Below are positions 62,041-64,000 of a stretch of DNA of 64,000 nucleotides, piece by piece. The notes beneath the pieces were generated by a model. It saw only the letters and a program-made list of their open reading frames with translations. It was not told the DNA's origin and made no database searches. The position numbers and the translations under genes were made by a program. Source of the stretch: DATARH01 sp963746885 (GTDB lineage Bacteria; Pseudomonadota; Alphaproteobacteria; ATCC43930; CGMCC-115725); assembly GCA_963746885.1 (NCBI GenBank), contig CAVVDM010000006.1:496001-560000 (forward strand). Direction: 5' to 3'. How positions within the stretch are numbered: the first letter of the stretch is position 1; each line of letters begins with the position of its first letter.

Positions 62041-62197
62041 GCCCTGCCACGCGGCCGGGCTGGGAAGACTGGCGTCACTTGCATTGGCCGTCAGAGCCGC
62101 AGCGTGGCGCAACGCCTCACTAAAATCCAATTGAACGCCTGCATCGACCCTCAGCATCGGCCGACGCATCGCCGCTCCATCATGAGGAACCCGACCC

Positions 62198-62670
62198 ATG
62201 CCTACCCGATTCTTTCGTCCTTTGATGATCTTGCTGCCGCTAGCGCTCATTGCTGCACGACCCCTGCGCCCGCCGCCCCGAGCCCGTCACCCGCGCCGCT
62301 CGGCATCGATCTGGGTGCTTCCGGCCCCGTAATGGCATCACTGCAGTCCGCAACGGCTACCCAGGCGGCGGTCGCTGGGGAAAGAAAAACCCCGGCGCAT
62401 GGGGCGATGCAGATGGCGCATGACGGCAAGAGCGATGTTCACGCCACCGGTACGGTCAATTCGGTCGATCCCGTCCAGCACAAGGTCAACCTGACCCATC
62501 AGCCGATTCCCGAGATCGGCTGGCCGACGATGACGATGGATTTCGCGGTCGCGCCCACGGTCGATCTGCGCGCGATCAAGGCGGGCGCCCGCGTGAATTT
62601 CTCAATGGAGCGGGGCCAGGACGGCATGTACCAGATCCAGTCGATCGCCCCGGCCGGAGCGGGGCGATGA
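62198..62670 (+). pseudogene. cusF: CusF-like periplasmic copper-binding protein, signal peptide out of frame
   Basis: The mature domain is clear: HATGTVNSVDPVQHKVNLTH, the copper site GWPTMTMDFAV (Trp and Met ligands of CusF) and VNFSMERGQDGMYQIQSI. The best signal sequence, MPTRFFRPLMILLPLALIAA starting at 62198, is in a different frame. It joins at about 62250, where a one-base change would give a lipobox (LPLALIAC) followed by TTPAPAAPSPSPA. In the CusF frame itself the N terminus (MRNPTHAYPILSS) has no signal. Either a real frameshift or a sequence error is present. The stop overlaps copA as ATGA. Confidence 0.65.
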
Positions 62671-64000
62671 GACCGGTCGGCGTCGGCGACGTGGGTCGCC
62701 GGAGGTTCCTGCAAGCGGCAAGCGCGCTCGGCGCGTACGCGCTGATGCCGCCGTGGCCGCTGCGCCGGGCGATGGCGGCGCCGGCGCCCGTGCTCCGCGG
62801 CACCGAGTTCGCGCTCGAGATCGCTCCGACGCCGTTCACCGTCAACGGGCAAACCGCGAGCGCGACCGCCGTCAACGGCCAAATCCCGGCGCCGATCCTG
62901 CGTTGGCGGGAAGGCGACACGGTGACGCTCGCGGTCACCAATCGCCTCACCAAGCCAAGCTCGATCCATTGGCACGGCATCCGCGTGCCGGCGCCGATGG
63001 ACGGGTCCGGGTTCAGCTTCGCCGGTATCGCCCCCGGCGAGACTTTCACCTACCGCTTCCCGGTCCGGCAGGCCGGTACCTACTGGTATCACAGCCATTC
63101 CGGCCTGCAGGAGCAGACCGGGCTCGCCGGCGCGATTGTCATCGATCCCAAGGGCGGCTACGCGCAAGCCTTCGATCGCGACTATGTGGTGTTCCTGTCC
63201 GATTGGACCTTTGAATCCCCGGAACGGATCGTCAGCAACCTCAAATTCCAGAGCGACTACTACAATTACGGGCAGCGCACGCTCGGCACCTTCCTCGCCA
63301 ACGTGCGGCAGAACGGTCTCACCCGTACGGTGTCCGACCGCGACGAGTGGGGCCGGATGCGGATGAGCCCGACCGACATTCTCGACGTATCGGGCACGAC
63401 CTACACCTATCTGATCAACGGCTTTCCGTCCGACGCCAACTGGACCGCGCTGTTCAAGCCCGGCGAGCGGGTGCGGCTGCGCTTCATCAACGGCTCGGCG
63501 ATGAGCATCTTCGATGTGCGCATCGACGGCCTGCCGATGACGATCGTTCAGGCCGACGGCAACGATGTCATGCCGGTCGTCGCCGACGCTTTCCGCATCA
63601 GCGTCGCGGAAACTTACGACGCAATCGTCGAGCCGAAGGAGAACCGCCCCTACACGCTCTTCGTTCAGGCCGAGGACCGCAGCGGCTATGTGCGCGGGAC
63701 CCTGGCGCCCCAGCCCGGCATGGCAGCGGCAGTCCCGCCGATGGACGCTCGACCGCTGCGCACGATGGCCGATATGGGCATGGCCGGCATGGAACACGGC
63801 GAGATGCCGGGCATGGAGCTGAGCCCCGAGGGCAAGCGCCTCGACGGCCTGCCCGCGGTGGACAATATCGCGATGATGCCGGCGCCGCGGCTCGACACCG
63901 CCGGCGAGGGCTTTCCCGCCGGGCTGCGCGTGCTCAGCTACGCCGATCTGCGCGCACCCAAGCCCGGTGTCGACCCGCGACCGCCCGGGCGCGAGATCAC
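62667..64000 (+). CDS. copA: Copper resistance multicopper oxidase CopA, 3' part outside window
   Basis: The first 444 residues of a multicopper oxidase. The N terminus has a Tat signal (VGRRRFLQAASALGAYALMP). Copper ligands are visible in the first cupredoxin domain, IHWHGIRVPAPMDG and TYWYHSHSGLQEQTG. A Met-rich insertion (MADMGMAGMEHGEMPGMELS) near residue 370 is typical of CopA and binds Cu(I). The enzyme oxidises periplasmic Cu(I) and confers copper tolerance. Its ATG overlaps the CusF-like stop. The remaining domains and trinuclear ligands are beyond position 64000. Confidence 0.92.
   Translation, partial: MRPVGVGDVGRRRFLQAASALGAYALMPPWPLRRAMAAPAPVLRGTEFALEIAPTPFTVNGQTASATAVNGQIPAPILRWREGDTVTLAVTNRLTKPSSIHWHGIRVPAPMDGSGFSFAGIAPGETFTYRFPVRQAGTYWYHSHSGLQEQTGLAGAIVIDPKGGYAQAFDRDYVVFLSDWTFESPERIVSNLKFQSDYYNYGQRTLGTFLANVRQNGLTRTVSDRDEWGRMRMSPTDILDVSGTTYTYLINGFPSDANWTALFKPGERVRLRFINGSAMSIFDVRIDGLPMTIVQADGNDVMPVVADAFRISVAETYDAIVEPKENRPYTLFVQAEDRSGYVRGTLAPQPGMAAAVPPMDARPLRTMADMGMAGMEHGEMPGMELSPEGKRLDGLPAVDNIAMMPAPRLDTAGEGFPAGLRVLSYADLRAPKPGVDPRPPGREI

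Overview
The window is high-GC DNA with strong G/C preference at third codon positions, and its gene content fits a soil- or water-type alphaproteobacterium, perhaps Rhodospirillales- or Rhizobiales-related. Typical features are xanthine-dehydrogenase-type molybdenum enzymes, TauD/PhyH dioxygenases, GMC oxidoreductases, DUF3750, DUF3300, NudC and a CopA-type copper operon. The genus is not resolvable by eye. The only RNA gene I can support is a tRNA-Glu (TTC anticodon) at 29458-29533.

Layout. (1) 1-7948 is ordinary metabolic chromosome: an M19-type dipeptidase cut by the left edge, DUF1653, cupin, GFA, a molybdopterin-binding oxidoreductase subunit paired with a PhyH dioxygenase, DUF3750, an LLM flavin monooxygenase and an NHL-repeat protein. 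(2) 8122-13260 is an insertion-sequence graveyard around a sulfatase gene. An IS1111-type (IS110 family) element with 12-bp subterminal inverted repeats sits inside a decayed IS256-type transposase. IS3 OrfA, IS110 and IstB fragments flank the sulfatase.

(3) 13319-29501 is a 16.1-kb integrated island in the 3' end of tRNA-Glu. It is bounded by a perfect 45-bp repeat of the tRNA 3' half, with a tyrosine recombinase just inside the distal copy. It carries a chain of very small, often overlapping genes, a frameshifted P27-like small terminase subunit, a ClpP-like serine protease, a zinc-finger protein, an XRE regulator with palindromic operator candidates coupled to a DUF4258 protein, an Mrr-type restriction gene split by an IS5-type element, and a frameshifted serine recombinase. 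This looks like the remnant of a phage or phage satellite later used as a defence island and damaged by insertion sequences.

(4) 29606-34686 is a minus-strand metabolic run: VOC, GST, PNPOx-like, TauD, N-formylglutamate amidohydrolase and an M23 peptidase. (5) 35193-43385 is a polysaccharide locus. An ABC exporter, a 896-residue glycoside hydrolase/glycosyltransferase fusion and GalE lie on the minus strand; UDP-glucose dehydrogenase and UDP-glucuronate decarboxylase lie on the plus strand. Together they could supply UDP-galactose, UDP-glucuronate and UDP-xylose, polymerise a glycan and export it.

(6) 43431-61347 holds envelope proteins (a lipoprotein and a DUF3300 protein with a GGPH-repeat tail), a second NHL protein, an arginine-rich low-complexity protein, NudC, short-chain dehydrogenases, a very large duplicated TPR/glycosyltransferase protein, cupin, GNAT, GMC oxidoreductase, an HExxH protein, a KDPG-type aldolase, an aldo/keto reductase and a second TauD dioxygenase. 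(7) 61690-64000 is the start of a copper operon: a small Cys/His-rich exported protein, a CusF-like protein and a CopA multicopper oxidase that runs off the right edge.

Several genes appear frameshifted (TerS, the serine recombinase, the GT25 tail, the CusF signal peptide, the DUF3300 tail). Real decay and assembly error cannot be separated from the sequence alone.
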